Source: Anderseniella sp963787895 (GTDB taxonomy: Bacteria; Pseudomonadota; Alphaproteobacteria; Rhizobiales; Aestuariivirgaceae). Taken from it: 64,000 bases of DNA. Made by a program: the position numbers and the translations under genes. Below are positions 36,431 to 45,258 of this stretch, in pieces. The notes beneath the pieces were generated by a model. It was given only the letters and a program-made list of their open reading frames with translations. It ran no database searches and was not told where the DNA came from. The stretch lies in the NCBI GenBank assembly GCA_963787895.1, contig CAWBEX010000006.1, forward strand, positions 104,870 to 168,869. The letters run 5' to 3'. The stretch's first letter is position 1. Each line of letters begins with the position of its first letter.

Positions 36431-36907
36431 TCATTCATTGGGTGACTTGCCCGGCAGTGCCTTGACAGCCTGCCCCTGGCCAAATGCCAGAGGGTGACAT
36501 TGCATTGTGCGCACTTGCCACATCAATGCAGTAGGATCGATGCCCCGTTGGTACAGCCAGTGTGCCTGGATCTCGTAAGCCTGGCGCTCCCTGCGCAACC
36601 ACTCCTTGCAGGATTGGGCATCGGTTCCAAGTGAATGGCGCTGCAAGTGGTGCACGATCTCGTGCAGCAGAACACCGCGTGCGGCAATGTTGGAAATCGG
36701 GTTCATCCGTGCATCGATGTAGATGATACCGTCAGGAGAAAACCAGGCCAGGACCCTGCACGGTTTTCCGCAAACCCTTTGTTGCAGGTCATCAGGCTGA
36801 AGCTGTTGAATGACCGGTTTGATTGCAGGCACCGGCAGTCCCGGTTGCCCGAAGCTCGTGCTGGCTGCCACAATCAGTTCTGCAACGATCGTGGACAAAC
36901 TGGTCAT
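36431..36907 (-). CDS. Uncharacterised protein with HExxH motif
   Basis: A protein of about 158 residues with a hydrophobic N-terminus (MTSLSTIVAELIVAAST), probably a signal peptide, and HEIVHHLQRH, an HExxH zinc-peptidase-like motif, followed by four cysteines spread through the chain. It resembles DUF6647-type hypothetical proteins. The ATG at 36907 starts the hydrophobic segment; another in-frame ATG lies eight codons upstream. It converges on the response regulator gene with a 36-nt gap. Function unknown; a small periplasmic metalloprotein is the most that can be said. Confidence 0.6.
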   Translation of the reverse strand: MTSLSTIVAELIVAASTSFGQPGLPVPAIKPVIQQLQPDDLQQRVCGKPCRVLAWFSPDGIIYIDARMNPISNIAARGVLLHEIVHHLQRHSLGTDAQSCKEWLRRERQAYEIQAHWLYQRGIDPTALMWQVRTMQCHPLAFGQGQAVKALPGKSPNE

Positions 36908-37059
36908 GCTTCGCCCATAGTTGTAGGCCACCCTCGCACTACAACGGTTGCCTGAAACAACCGTTACGAATTGTCATCTCAAAACAGTAGATTGCCTTGA
37001 AGCAAATTTCCACTTGTGTTCACCTGTGTGGTACGATGAAGGTCAAAGGAAAGTTCAGT

Positions 37060-37758
37060 ATGTCTGGTGTAAAAGTTCGTATCGGGATGTGTTTCATGCT
37101 GCTGGCAGGCGCGCTTGCCCTGCCACAGGCAAAAGCTGCGGATGAACCGACAGCAACAACCCTTTTGTTTTCCACTCCCTATCTCACTAGTCTGGATACG
37201 AAAGATATACTGGTCTACGAGTTCAAGCGGGAGACCGTAGACGAAAGCCGCTATGGCCAGAAGCTGAATGATACGATCAGGCTGGAAATCCAGCCAAACA
37301 AGGCGGACAGCGCCAAGCGGACCGCCATGCTCCACATCTATACCGGACCTCGCCAGAGAGATCTCGGACCCTTCGTGAATGCGACAGGTAATCCGGCAGT
37401 AATGATTGTACTTGAGCAGGACACATATGAGCTTCAGCGCCACGTCGGAGGCCAGCCAGCCTATTTCCGCAACAAGATCAGAGCCGCCATGCGAGACGCC
37501 GCCCGTGTCGAGAAGACATCATTCGAATTCGCTGGCAAGACAATCGACGGTCACAAGATCATCATTGAACCGTTCAAGGACGATCCAAACATGTCTCGCG
37601 TGCCGGAGTTCGCAAGCACCGTCTACGAATTTGTAGTGGCCGACGCTGTGCCAGGCGGCATCTACCGGGTATCCAGCATCATTCACGATGCAAACAACAC
37701 CGACCGGCCGCTCAAGCAACAAGACATGATTTTTTCTGCACGGAAGGTAGCGCAATGA
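37060..37758 (+). CDS. Uncharacterised exported protein
   Basis: A 232-residue exported protein with a clean signal peptide (VRIGMCFMLLAGALALPQAKA). I choose the ATG at 37060 because AAAGGAAAG lies 6-8 nt upstream; a start at 37036 has no ribosome site. The mature part is hydrophilic with no cysteines and no motif I recognise. Its stop overlaps the start of the next gene by 4 nt, so the two are coupled. It belongs to the quinoprotein-associated region; role unknown. Confidence 0.72.
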   Translation: MSGVKVRIGMCFMLLAGALALPQAKAADEPTATTLLFSTPYLTSLDTKDILVYEFKRETVDESRYGQKLNDTIRLEIQPNKADSAKRTAMLHIYTGPRQRDLGPFVNATGNPAVMIVLEQDTYELQRHVGGQPAYFRNKIRAAMRDAARVEKTSFEFAGKTIDGHKIIIEPFKDDPNMSRVPEFASTVYEFVVADAVPGGIYRVSSIIHDANNTDRPLKQQDMIFSARKVAQ

Positions 37759-38126
37759 CCGTTGGCTCACATTGGCTGGCAGCCGCGTTGCTGGCAGCGT
37801 TCCCAATGTTGACGGCAGGCGCCGCAGCCGCTCAACAATCCGATGGCTTCATCAATGACTATCCAACAACAACAAGAGCCGACTATGTGTTTGGCTGCAT
37901 GGCTGTGAACGGCGACACCCGCCAAGCGCTGGAGCAGTGTTCCTGTTCGATAGACCTGATAGCCTCGATCCTGCCCTACGACGAGTATGTCAATGCCGAG
38001 ACCGTGCTGATGGTTGAACAGAAGGGCGGCGAGAACACTTCGATATTCAGGACCTCGCCGTTGATGCGCAACAAGGTTGACCTGCTCCGCCGAGCGCAAG
38101 CTGAAGCCGAAGTTCGCTGCTTCTGA
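37755..38126 (+). CDS. Small uncharacterised exported protein with conserved cysteines
   Basis: A 123-residue exported protein: signal peptide to about GAAAAQ, then a mature part of about 95 residues with four cysteines (FGCMAV, EQCSCSIDL and the C-terminal VRCF) that could form disulfides in the periplasm. It is translationally coupled to the preceding gene. No CxxCH haem motif is present, so it is not a cytochrome c. Function unknown; the pair may act as a secreted complex in the XoxF region. Confidence 0.68.
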   Translation: MTVGSHWLAAALLAAFPMLTAGAAAAQQSDGFINDYPTTTRADYVFGCMAVNGDTRQALEQCSCSIDLIASILPYDEYVNAETVLMVEQKGGENTSIFRTSPLMRNKVDLLRRAQAEAEVRCF

Positions 38127-38147
38127 GCAGGCGGCTTCAACGCAGTG

Positions 38148-38172
38148 TAAAACCGGTGTTCAGCTCACCGGT
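38148..38172 (-). terminator. Rho-independent terminator of the SoxYZ-like gene
   Basis: On the minus strand ACCGGTG-AGCTGAA-CACCGGT forms a 7-bp stem directly followed by TTTTAC. It lies 10 bp past the stop at 38182, between two convergent genes. Confidence 0.6.
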
Positions 38173-38181
38173 GTATCTCAA

Positions 38182-39009
38182 TCAGCCTGAACTGCCCTCG
38201 TCCGCAGGCCAGCTGCTGGTGAACACCTGACCGTCAGTATCAGACGCCTTGACCGTGAAATCTCCCGACCCGGTGGTCTTGTACTGAAATCGGATATTTG
38301 GATTTTCACTAAGTGAAATGCCGCCTTCAACCTTCATGACAAGTTCCTTTCCGCGCATCACCTCGATCTCGTCAACGAAGTGCGCCGGTATGTAGAGCAT
38401 TGTCACCTGGTCCATCTGCAGACCGGAATTGTTGGGGTGGCGGATCATGATCTGGGCTTCACGCACGCCCGTTGATTGCTCCAGGCTTTTGGTTTCACCG
38501 GCTTGGAGAATTCTCAAGCGCATCTTGCCCATTTCAGCCTTGGCTGCATCGGCATCCTTCGATGCCGGAGCCGAACAGCCACCAGACGCCTTCACGTATT
38601 GCTTGACCATGAACTGCCTGCCGTCTTCGGTTTCGCCGATCGCACGTATCCAGGAGTAATTGTTTACGCGGTAGCGCGAAGACACTGAAGCGTTCGCTGC
38701 GGCAGGACCGAAGGTAAATTGTGCAGCCATTGGAGCGGGGTTTTCGTCGATCACCAGAGTAAGCTTGCGAATGCCGCTGCCGGGCTTAACCTTAACTGAT
38801 ACCGGAACGATAGCAGCATCTTCTGCCCGGTACGGCACATCCAGGATCATCAAATCCTCGCCGTTCAGAAATGTCTTGTTGGAGAATATGTCGCCCTGAA
38901 TGGATTGCCATGTCGCTTCTGATGGCTGCTCTCCTGCACCTGCGCGCATGGTGAACCCGGCTGTCGTCGCGATAACAACCATGAAAGCAAGTAAAGCCAG
39001 TTTTCGCAT
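38182..39009 (-). CDS. Quinoprotein dehydrogenase-associated SoxYZ-like carrier protein (copy 1)
   Basis: A 275-residue exported protein with an N-terminal SoxY-like half and a C-terminal SoxZ-like half. Signal peptide MRKLALLAFMVVIATTAG..; the ATG at 39009 follows GGAGGAACGCA. In SoxY a cysteine in the terminal GGCG carries sulfur intermediates. Here the corresponding mid-protein cysteine is in KASGGCSAPA. The family accompanies PQQ dehydrogenases; the cargo is not known. A paralogue lies at 55615 beside pqqE. It is downstream of the taurine/nitrate-type ABC genes on the same strand (98 nt). Confidence 0.82.
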   Translation of the reverse strand: MRKLALLAFMVVIATTAGFTMRAGAGEQPSEATWQSIQGDIFSNKTFLNGEDLMILDVPYRAEDAAIVPVSVKVKPGSGIRKLTLVIDENPAPMAAQFTFGPAAANASVSSRYRVNNYSWIRAIGETEDGRQFMVKQYVKASGGCSAPASKDADAAKAEMGKMRLRILQAGETKSLEQSTGVREAQIMIRHPNNSGLQMDQVTMLYIPAHFVDEIEVMRGKELVMKVEGGISLSENPNIRFQYKTTGSGDFTVKASDTDGQVFTSSWPADEGSSG

Positions 39010-39107
39010 TGCGTTCCTCCATAGCTTACCGACCCTGAACCGATGAACCCAAGGCCTGATTGCGGACACTATAACCGGATTACGGGTCCTTGCATATCAA
39101 ACACTCG

Positions 39108-39857
39108 TTACCTCGCGCCAGCATGGTCATCATCTGACAGCAAAGTCAGATTGCGATCACGGAATTCCTGCAGGGCATCTGCATTTTCCCGCTGGCCAGC
39201 AGGGACCGACACCTCAACCTGCCCCCTGATCGAGGCAGGTCCCGCGCTCAACAGAACCATCCTGTCAGCAAGACTGACAGCTTCACGCCAATCATGGGTG
39301 ACGAACACCACTGCCGTGGGTTGCTGCTCTAGCAGCTCACGAAGCAGGTCGCGAAGCCGTCTTCCCAGTGCAGCATCAAGCGAAACAAACGGCTCATCCA
39401 TCAACAGCAAGGCTGGCTTCAGCACAAACGCACGGGCCAGCGCAGCACGGCGCTGCATGCCCAACGACATCTCTCCTGGGTACAAATTCTCACATTCTGC
39501 AAGTCCCACCGAAGACAGCACCTGCGCTATTTCCTCGTGCTTCGATGCCGGGTCATCAAACACCAGTTCAATGTTCTGCTGCACAGTGCGCCATGGCAGC
39601 AGCCGCGGCTGTTGAAACACATAAGCCATCCCGGCCTCGATGCCGGAGCCATATGTCAGCGACCCGTCAAAATCGGCATCCAGTCCGGCAGCGATCTGCA
39701 GCATTGTTGACTTGCCACATCCCGACGGGCCCAGCACTGCAACAAACTCACCCTGTTCAACGGACAGATGAAAGTCACGCAACACCTCTAGTTCCCCGCC
39801 ATCGCGAGCGAAGGCCTTGCGCCGTATGTTGATTTCAAGCGCGCTCATTGCCGCCAC
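39108..39857 (-). CDS. ABC transporter ATP-binding protein, nitrate/taurine type
   Basis: A 249-residue ATPase of the SsuB/TauB/NrtD group: Walker A GPSGCGKST, signature region YPGEMSLGMQRRAALARAF (LSGGQ replaced by MSLGM), Walker B LLLMDEPFVSLD and H-loop VTHDWREA. The altered signature is a notable departure from LSGGMRQR. It overlaps the permease gene by 13 nt. The operon (binding protein-permease-ATPase) is transcribed away from the Lut/Ped-like operon. Substrate unknown. Confidence 0.87.
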   Translation of the reverse strand: MAAMSALEINIRRKAFARDGGELEVLRDFHLSVEQGEFVAVLGPSGCGKSTMLQIAAGLDADFDGSLTYGSGIEAGMAYVFQQPRLLPWRTVQQNIELVFDDPASKHEEIAQVLSSVGLAECENLYPGEMSLGMQRRAALARAFVLKPALLLMDEPFVSLDAALGRRLRDLLRELLEQQPTAVVFVTHDWREAVSLADRMVLLSAGPASIRGQVEVSVPAGQRENADALQEFRDRNLTLLSDDDHAGAR

Positions 39858-40612
39858 CGCGTAGCCGCATGCTGCCAGGGTTGCAGGACGAGAAACTCAA
39901 TCAGTTGCACAACAATGATGAACGCCACTGCGTAGGCGAGAATGGTGGTGACATCGAAGAGCTGGAAGTAAAGGTGTATCTGGAACCCCACGCCATTGCT
40001 GCGTCCAAGCAATTCCACGACAAGGACAATCTTCCAGATCAACGCCAGACCGGAGCGTGCCGCGGCGGCAAAGTATGGCCCAAGCTGCGGCAACACCACA
40101 TGGCGCAGTGTCTTCCATCCGCCAAACCGGTAAGCCCTGGCCAGTTGCTGGTAGTCAGCATCAAGTGAGCGAGCACCCTCTCTCAGAGTTACCGCGACAT
40201 TGGGAATCTTGTTGATCGCGACGGCAAGCACCGTTGCCACTTCGCTCAAACCGAACCAGATAAAGCACAGCACTATGGTAACAAGCGCCGGGAGGTTGAG
40301 AAAGAACATCAGCCAGCCGTCAAGGATGCGATCCACCAGTTGCCGCCGTCCCATGACGATACCTATGACGGAACCAATGGCCATGGCCAGCACGAAGGCT
40401 ACGGCCACGCGCAGCAATGTTACGCCAACGTGAAACCACAGCTCTCCAGAACTGGCCTCCCTGCCCATCGCAGCGAACACCGCCAAAGGCCCTGGAAGAT
40501 ATCGGCTGTCCACAAAACCCGCCGCCAGCCACCATATGACCAGCAGGCTTAGCAACGACGCCGACGTCCAGCCGGCACGCTGCACAACCGAAGTCTCGCC
40601 GGACCGGCTCAC
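39845..40612 (-). CDS. ABC transporter permease, nitrate/taurine type
   Basis: A 255-residue permease with about six helices and the EAA-like loop LREGARSLDADYQQLARAYRF written in part (EGARSLDADYQQLARAYRF). It overlaps the binding-protein gene by 4 nt and the ATPase gene by 13 nt, so the three form one transcription unit. Related importers move sulfonates, nitrate, thiamine precursors or aromatic acids. In this XoxF region the cargo may be a cofactor or metal complex, which is speculation. Confidence 0.88.
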   Translation of the reverse strand: MSRSGETSVVQRAGWTSASLLSLLVIWWLAAGFVDSRYLPGPLAVFAAMGREASSGELWFHVGVTLLRVAVAFVLAMAIGSVIGIVMGRRQLVDRILDGWLMFFLNLPALVTIVLCFIWFGLSEVATVLAVAINKIPNVAVTLREGARSLDADYQQLARAYRFGGWKTLRHVVLPQLGPYFAAAARSGLALIWKIVLVVELLGRSNGVGFQIHLYFQLFDVTTILAYAVAFIIVVQLIEFLVLQPWQHAATRWRQ

Positions 40613-41631
40613 TGCGGCAGCCCGGTTTCAAACACGGCCGCGTCAAACTGCACTCCCGGGCCTGTTACCTTGTCGCCACCGGCTCGCACAAGTATCTCAA
40701 ACAGCTTTTCCGCACTACCAGCTCCTGTTGGATCCCGGGTGTCCAGCCGCCCTTCTCGAAACCGGTCGCGCAACTGCCTGAACTCGTCATCATTGACCAC
40801 GCCCATCTTGGGGCGCAGTCGGTCCCATTCTCCATCATCGGCAATCAGCATCTGTGACGCCGCCTGCAATGACCGCATGAAGCCTGCCCATTTCTGCCGG
40901 TCACCTTCGTCCTTGGGTTTGCGAAACAGAAAACCGATAAGCGGTGGCGGATTTCCCACGCCAAGACCGCGCATGAAATCATCCACTCCATGCAGCTGCT
41001 TGAAGCCCGCCGCCTCAAGCCTGGCTGCATAGTGCCAATAGATCAGCACGGCATCCAGCTCACCTGTCCGCATCTTCTCCGCCAGCAGAGGCGGCGCCGC
41101 GAAAACCGGTTGCGCTGATTGCTGCAAGTCGCCGATGCCTTGCTGCCGCCCCCAGGCCCTCAGCAAAAGCCAGCTCTTGTCCAGCGGTCCGCCAGCAACA
41201 CCAATTTTCTTGCCCTTGAGATTCTCCAGGTTTCGCACACTCCCGTCCGGCCTCACGATCAGTGCACCCAATGTCCTGGAGTACGGGTAGAACACCAGTG
41301 GCTCACCGGCACTGCGTTCCCGCAACGCCCACAGCCAGTCAGCCACGATGGTGTCAACCTCACCAGCCAGCAATGCCACAGAAGTTGCATCACGCCGGGC
41401 CAGTTCAAGCTGCTCCAGCTTGTAGCCTTCCTTCCTGTCGAGGCGGTGATGCTGAACAGTGTCCAGCAGCCAGTTTACCGTTCCAAACTTCAACACGCCC
41501 GCCGTGATCACCGGTTCTGCCCTGGCGGGCCCGGGCCTGGTCAGGCATCCCGAAGCCACCACCAGCACGGCAATTGCCATGATGCAAAACGACCTCCATG
41601 AGAAGCTGACTGCGGCAATTCTGAGTAGCAC
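40609..41631 (-). CDS. ABC transporter substrate-binding lipoprotein, NMT1/nitrate-sulfonate type
   Basis: A 340-residue binding protein whose N-terminus ends in a lipobox (LVVASGC), so it is probably a lipoprotein anchored to the membrane. The GTG at 41631 lies 8 nt after GGAGG and is preferred. The fold begins VITAGVLKFGTVNWLLDTV, as in NMT1/ThiY-like proteins. It starts the binding protein-permease-ATPase operon and is divergent from the Lut/Ped-like operon across a 167-bp AT-rich region. Ligand unknown. Confidence 0.85.
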   Translation of the reverse strand: MLLRIAAVSFSWRSFCIMAIAVLVVASGCLTRPGPARAEPVITAGVLKFGTVNWLLDTVQHHRLDRKEGYKLEQLELARRDATSVALLAGEVDTIVADWLWALRERSAGEPLVFYPYSRTLGALIVRPDGSVRNLENLKGKKIGVAGGPLDKSWLLLRAWGRQQGIGDLQQSAQPVFAAPPLLAEKMRTGELDAVLIYWHYAARLEAAGFKQLHGVDDFMRGLGVGNPPPLIGFLFRKPKDEGDRQKWAGFMRSLQAASQMLIADDGEWDRLRPKMGVVNDDEFRQLRDRFREGRLDTRDPTGAGSAEKLFEILVRAGGDKVTGPGVQFDAAVFETGLPQ

Positions 41632-41798
41632 TTTGCGGCCCTCCTGCCGGGCATGAATGTATTTTCAGAAATCAATTATTGCACATTCGCAAGGTTACAT
41701 TCAATCTATTGACAGTCTGATCTTATGATGACAACAATTCATCTAACACATTAAAAATATTGTATTATAATAATATAATAAGAACGGAGGAAACCCAA
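41632..41798. promoter_or_regulatory. AT-rich divergent promoter region between two ABC operons
   Basis: The region becomes strongly AT-rich on the right, with a nearly pure A/T run at about 41751-41779 that includes TATTATAATAATATAAT, so a -10 element for the rightward operon probably lies here. A TTGACA occurs at 41709-41714 but has no good -10 at 17 bp. The ribosome site GGAGG of the rightward operon is at 41786-41790. Confidence 0.4.
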
Positions 41799-43010
41799 AT
41801 ACCAACCCATTTCACAGCCCGGTCAGCACAGCGCCTGGCGCTGTTTGCGGCAGCATTTGTCATGCTGCTTGCGCCCCCTGCAGACGCTGCCGAGAAAATC
41901 GGCATCGGCTACGTGCACACATTTGAAAAAGGTCGCGTCACCATATCCGTTCTTGACCAGTCACCAGAAAACCTGGGGGTTGCAGGTGCCGTGGTCGGAG
42001 TGAATGACAACAATACAACTGGCCGGTTTATCGGACAGGAGTTTGCTCTCCAGGACGTACGGTTGAAGCCCGGCGCACAGATCATCCCGGCCGTCAGCGG
42101 GCTGTACGAGCAAGGTTTCCGTTTCCTTGTGCTCGACGTTTCAGCAGATGATCTCCTGAAGGCGGCTGACCACTTCAAGGGCAAGGATGTTTTGCTGTTC
42201 AATGCAGGCGCACAGGATGACCGCCTGCGCAATGATGATTGCCGTTCCAACGTCATCCACACAGCTCCAAGCCGCGCCATCCTGGCAGACGGTCTGGCCC
42301 AGTACCTGATCTGGAAACAATGGCGCAACTGGTTCCTTATCCTTGGTTCCAATCCGGCTGACAAAGCGCTGGCCGACGCGCTGCGCCGTTCCGCAAAACG
42401 CTTTGGCGCAAAGATCGTTGCAGAGAAAGTTTACGAGGACACAGGCGGCGGCCGGCAGTCAGACTCCGGCCACGTGCAGGTGCAGAAACAGATGCCCGCA
42501 TTCACCCAGGACACCGAAGACTACGACATCCTTGTTGCCGCTGATGAAAGCGAAGTGTTCGCCACCTACCTTCCCTATCGCACCTGGCTGCCAAGACCGG
42601 TTGCAGGATCTGCAGGTCTGCGCATGTTGAGCTGGCACCCCTCGTTTGAAGGCTGGGGCGCAGCACAAATTCAGAACCGCTTTGAAAAGGCGGCAGGGCG
42701 CCGCATGGCCAGCCTCGACATGCAGGCCTGGACGGCGGTGCGCATGGTCGGCGAGGCGGCGACGCGCACCAAGTCAGGCGACCCGGTCAAGATTTCGGCA
42801 TTCATCAAGGACCCCGAATTTTCCATAGCAGCCTTCAAGGGCCAGAAGGTTACATTGCGGCCATGGGACCTGCAACTGCGCCAGCCCGTTCTTTTGGCTG
42901 ACGGTGTCAACGTGGTGTCAATCTCGCCGCAAGAAGGTTTTCTGCACCAGTTTTCCGAACTCGATACCCTGGGCTACGACAAGCCAGAATCCACATGCAA
43001 GCTCGACTGA
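41760..43010 (+). CDS. PQQ-dehydrogenase-associated ABC transporter substrate-binding protein (LutA/PedA1-like)
   Basis: A protein of about 400 residues with a signal peptide (RLALFAAAFVMLLAPPADA) and a Leu/Ile/Val-binding-protein-like fold that begins EKIGIGYVHT. Families of this type accompany PQQ alcohol dehydrogenase ABC systems, and relatives in Methylobacterium (Lut) and Pseudomonas (Ped) are tied to lanthanide-dependent growth. The start is odd: GGAGG at 41786 is followed 8 nt later by an in-frame ATA (41799), and the only listed start upstream is a TTG at 41760, before the ribosome site. Either ATA is used or a base is wrong. Confidence 0.8.
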   Translation: MYYNNIIRTEETQIPTHFTARSAQRLALFAAAFVMLLAPPADAAEKIGIGYVHTFEKGRVTISVLDQSPENLGVAGAVVGVNDNNTTGRFIGQEFALQDVRLKPGAQIIPAVSGLYEQGFRFLVLDVSADDLLKAADHFKGKDVLLFNAGAQDDRLRNDDCRSNVIHTAPSRAILADGLAQYLIWKQWRNWFLILGSNPADKALADALRRSAKRFGAKIVAEKVYEDTGGGRQSDSGHVQVQKQMPAFTQDTEDYDILVAADESEVFATYLPYRTWLPRPVAGSAGLRMLSWHPSFEGWGAAQIQNRFEKAAGRRMASLDMQAWTAVRMVGEAATRTKSGDPVKISAFIKDPEFSIAAFKGQKVTLRPWDLQLRQPVLLADGVNVVSISPQEGFLHQFSELDTLGYDKPESTCKLD

Positions 43011-43037
43011 ACAGCGAGCCACCGGAGCACATTACCG

Positions 43038-44024
43038 ATGAAGAAGTCCGCACTGCTACTCTCTGTCACACTTGGTTTCCTGGTGTCGGGTACTATGCCT
43101 GCCCTGGCCTACCTGGCTTACGTCTCAAATGAAAAGGGCAACTCTGTCACCGTCATCGATACCGACACGATGGAGGTGGTCAAAACCATCGAGACAGGCA
43201 ACAGGCCACGCGGCATCACCATAACCGGCGATGGCAAGTTCCTTTATGTTTGCGCCAGTGACGACGACACTATCGAGGTTATCGACACCAGCACCCACGA
43301 GATCGTCGGCTCCCTGCCCTCAGGTCCGGACCCTGAACTGTTCATTCTTTCGCCGGACGGCAAACGCCTCTTCGTCGCCAATGAAGACGACAATCTCGTT
43401 ACTGTCATCAACCTCGAAGACAACACCGTGGTGAACGAGATCCCGGTTGGAGTGGAGCCGGAAGGCATGGGTATTTCTCCGGACGGCAAGACGGTTGTCA
43501 ACACGTCTGAAACAACCAACATGGCGCACTTCATCGACTCTGAGAGTTTCGAGATCACGCACAATGTACTGGTCGACGCACGCCCCCGTTTTGCCGAATA
43601 CAAGAGCGACGGCACCGAGGTGTGGGTGTCTTCGGAAATCGGCGGAACGGTTAGCGTGATCGACGAGGCTACCCGAGAGATAAAGCACAAGATCTCGTTT
43701 GCAATTCAAGGCGTGGTTTCAGAGGCCATTCAACCGGTTGGCGTACGCATTACCAAGGATGGCAAGAAAGCGTTCGTTGCGCTGGGACCATCCAACCGGG
43801 TCGCCATGGTCAACGCTGCAACGTACGAGGTAGAGAAGTATATCCTGGTCGGCCAGCGGGTCTGGCAACTGGCCTTCACACCCGACGAGAAATACATCAT
43901 CTCCACCAACGGCAACTCGAACGATGTGACCTTCATAGAGGTGGACAGCGGCAAGGCAGTCAAGTCAGTGCCAGTAGGTCGCCTGCCCTGGGGTGTTGTA
44001 GTCTCACCGGACAAGCCCTCCTGA
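43038..44024 (+). CDS. Exported YVTN-type beta-propeller protein, PQQ-dependent catabolism-associated
   Basis: A 328-residue exported beta-propeller. Signal peptide ends near GTMPALA; repeats of about 42 residues follow the pattern SPDGKRLFVANEDDNLVTVI. It belongs with the binding protein, cupredoxin-like protein, ATPase and permease of the Lut/Ped-type operon. A paralogue lies at 33116 beside the two-component genes. Its acidic character (many Asp/Glu in repeat loops) could suit metal binding, which is inference. Confidence 0.86.
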   Translation: MKKSALLLSVTLGFLVSGTMPALAYLAYVSNEKGNSVTVIDTDTMEVVKTIETGNRPRGITITGDGKFLYVCASDDDTIEVIDTSTHEIVGSLPSGPDPELFILSPDGKRLFVANEDDNLVTVINLEDNTVVNEIPVGVEPEGMGISPDGKTVVNTSETTNMAHFIDSESFEITHNVLVDARPRFAEYKSDGTEVWVSSEIGGTVSVIDEATREIKHKISFAIQGVVSEAIQPVGVRITKDGKKAFVALGPSNRVAMVNAATYEVEKYILVGQRVWQLAFTPDEKYIISTNGNSNDVTFIEVDSGKAVKSVPVGRLPWGVVVSPDKPS

Positions 44025-44060
44025 TCCCATCATCAACTCACCTGCACCTGGAGAAACACT

Positions 44061-44498
44061 ATGCGCTCAATGTTTGTTCTCGCCGCTGCATTTGCAGCAA
44101 GTCTTGCCGCTGCGCCAGCCCTGGCAGATGACGACGACCAGAAACCAACCCGGTCCAGCCAGAATGTGCCGGACCTGATGCTTGGCAAGGAAGGTGATCA
44201 GTTTGCCGTCAACCAGAAGGATTTCACTCTGATTTCGCCGCAGGGTTACCGCTGGAAAATCTCCGCAGCCGGTGAGCTTGAGTACAAGTTCAAAACCGAT
44301 CTGTGGCGCGAAGTCTGGATGAACCAGATCGTGATCTCGGACCTTGAAGTTCACATGGCAGGTGCACCTGCGTGGCTCGAGTTTGATGATGAAGGCACCA
44401 TTCAGGTGCAATTCACAACAGTCCGGCCCGGCACCTACAAATGGTGGGTGGAAGGCCTCGAAGACCGTGGTATGACAGGTACCATCACTGTCAAATAG
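44061..44498 (+). CDS. Small exported protein, cupredoxin-like fold
   Basis: A 145-residue exported protein (signal peptide MRSMFVLAAAFAASLAAAPALA) with an acidic DDDD after the cleavage site. The C-terminus, VRPGTYKWWVEGLEDRGMTG followed by TITVK, has the beta-strand pattern of a cupredoxin, but the usual Cys-His-Met copper set is missing. It stands between the propeller gene (36 nt) and the ATPase gene (13 nt) in the Lut/Ped-type operon and so corresponds in position to the small exported proteins of those systems. Function unknown. Confidence 0.72.
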   Translation: MRSMFVLAAAFAASLAAAPALADDDDQKPTRSSQNVPDLMLGKEGDQFAVNQKDFTLISPQGYRWKISAAGELEYKFKTDLWREVWMNQIVISDLEVHMAGAPAWLEFDDEGTIQVQFTTVRPGTYKWWVEGLEDRGMTGTITVK

Positions 44499-44511
44499 GA
44501 AGCCGTCATTC

Positions 44512-45258
44512 ATGACACCTGCCCTGAAGATTGAAGGGGTCTCTCACTCTTTCGGCACCCGCAAGGCGTTGGACAATATCCAACTGACGGTTGCACGCGG
44601 GCAGTTCTGCGCATTGCTGGGCCTCAATGGCGCCGGCAAGACTACGCTGTTTTCGCTCATCACCAGGCTGTACGACAATGTCTCCGGCTCTATCGAGGTG
44701 ATGGGCCATGATGTGCGGCGCCAGCCAGTAAAGGCACTTCAGCATCTTGGTGTAGTGTTCCAGAACCGCACCGTCGACACAGACCTGACAGTGCTTCAAA
44801 ACCTTACCTACCACGCAGCACTGCATGGCATGTCAGGCAGGCACGGCCGTGAACGCGCAATGGAAGAGCTAACCCGCATTGGACTGGCAGACAGGGCCGG
44901 TGACAAGGTTCGCAACCTGTCCGGCGGCCAGGCACGGCGGGTGGAAATTGCTCGCGCACTTGTTCACCAGCCAGGACTTCTGCTGCTCGATGAACCGACC
45001 ATCGGCCTTGATGTCGGGTCTCGCAAGGATATCCAGGACCATGTCCGCAAATTGATACGAGAGGATGGACTTGGCGTGTTGTGGGCCACCCACCTGATGG
45101 ACGAAGTCTACTCTGGTGACACGGTCTTTGTGCTGCATCACGGCAAGATGCTGGCCAATGGCACGACCCCTGAAGTGGTTGCCCAGGCCGGTGCCAAAAG
45201 CCTGTCTGAGGCGTTCACCAACCTGACAGGCGAGCGCGCCGGGAGTGTTGCGGCATGA
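44512..45258 (+). CDS. ABC transporter ATP-binding protein of the PQQ-dehydrogenase system (LutE/PedB-like)
   Basis: A 248-residue ABC-2-type ATPase: Walker A GLNGAGKTT, signature LSGGQARRVEIARALV, Walker B LLLDEPTIGLD, H-loop WATHLMDE. This is the exporter-style (DrrA-like) type even though the operon also has a binding protein, a known peculiarity of the PQQ/lanthanide-linked systems. The permease gene starts within its last codons (4-nt overlap). Confidence 0.88.
   Translation: MTPALKIEGVSHSFGTRKALDNIQLTVARGQFCALLGLNGAGKTTLFSLITRLYDNVSGSIEVMGHDVRRQPVKALQHLGVVFQNRTVDTDLTVLQNLTYHAALHGMSGRHGRERAMEELTRIGLADRAGDKVRNLSGGQARRVEIARALVHQPGLLLLDEPTIGLDVGSRKDIQDHVRKLIREDGLGVLWATHLMDEVYSGDTVFVLHHGKMLANGTTPEVVAQAGAKSLSEAFTNLTGERAGSVAA

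Noticed and set aside
41709..41714. TTGACA as a -35 element of the Lut/Ped-like operon
   Set aside because: No acceptable -10 lies 16-18 bp downstream; the A/T-rich block further on is a better -10 area but has no matching -35.
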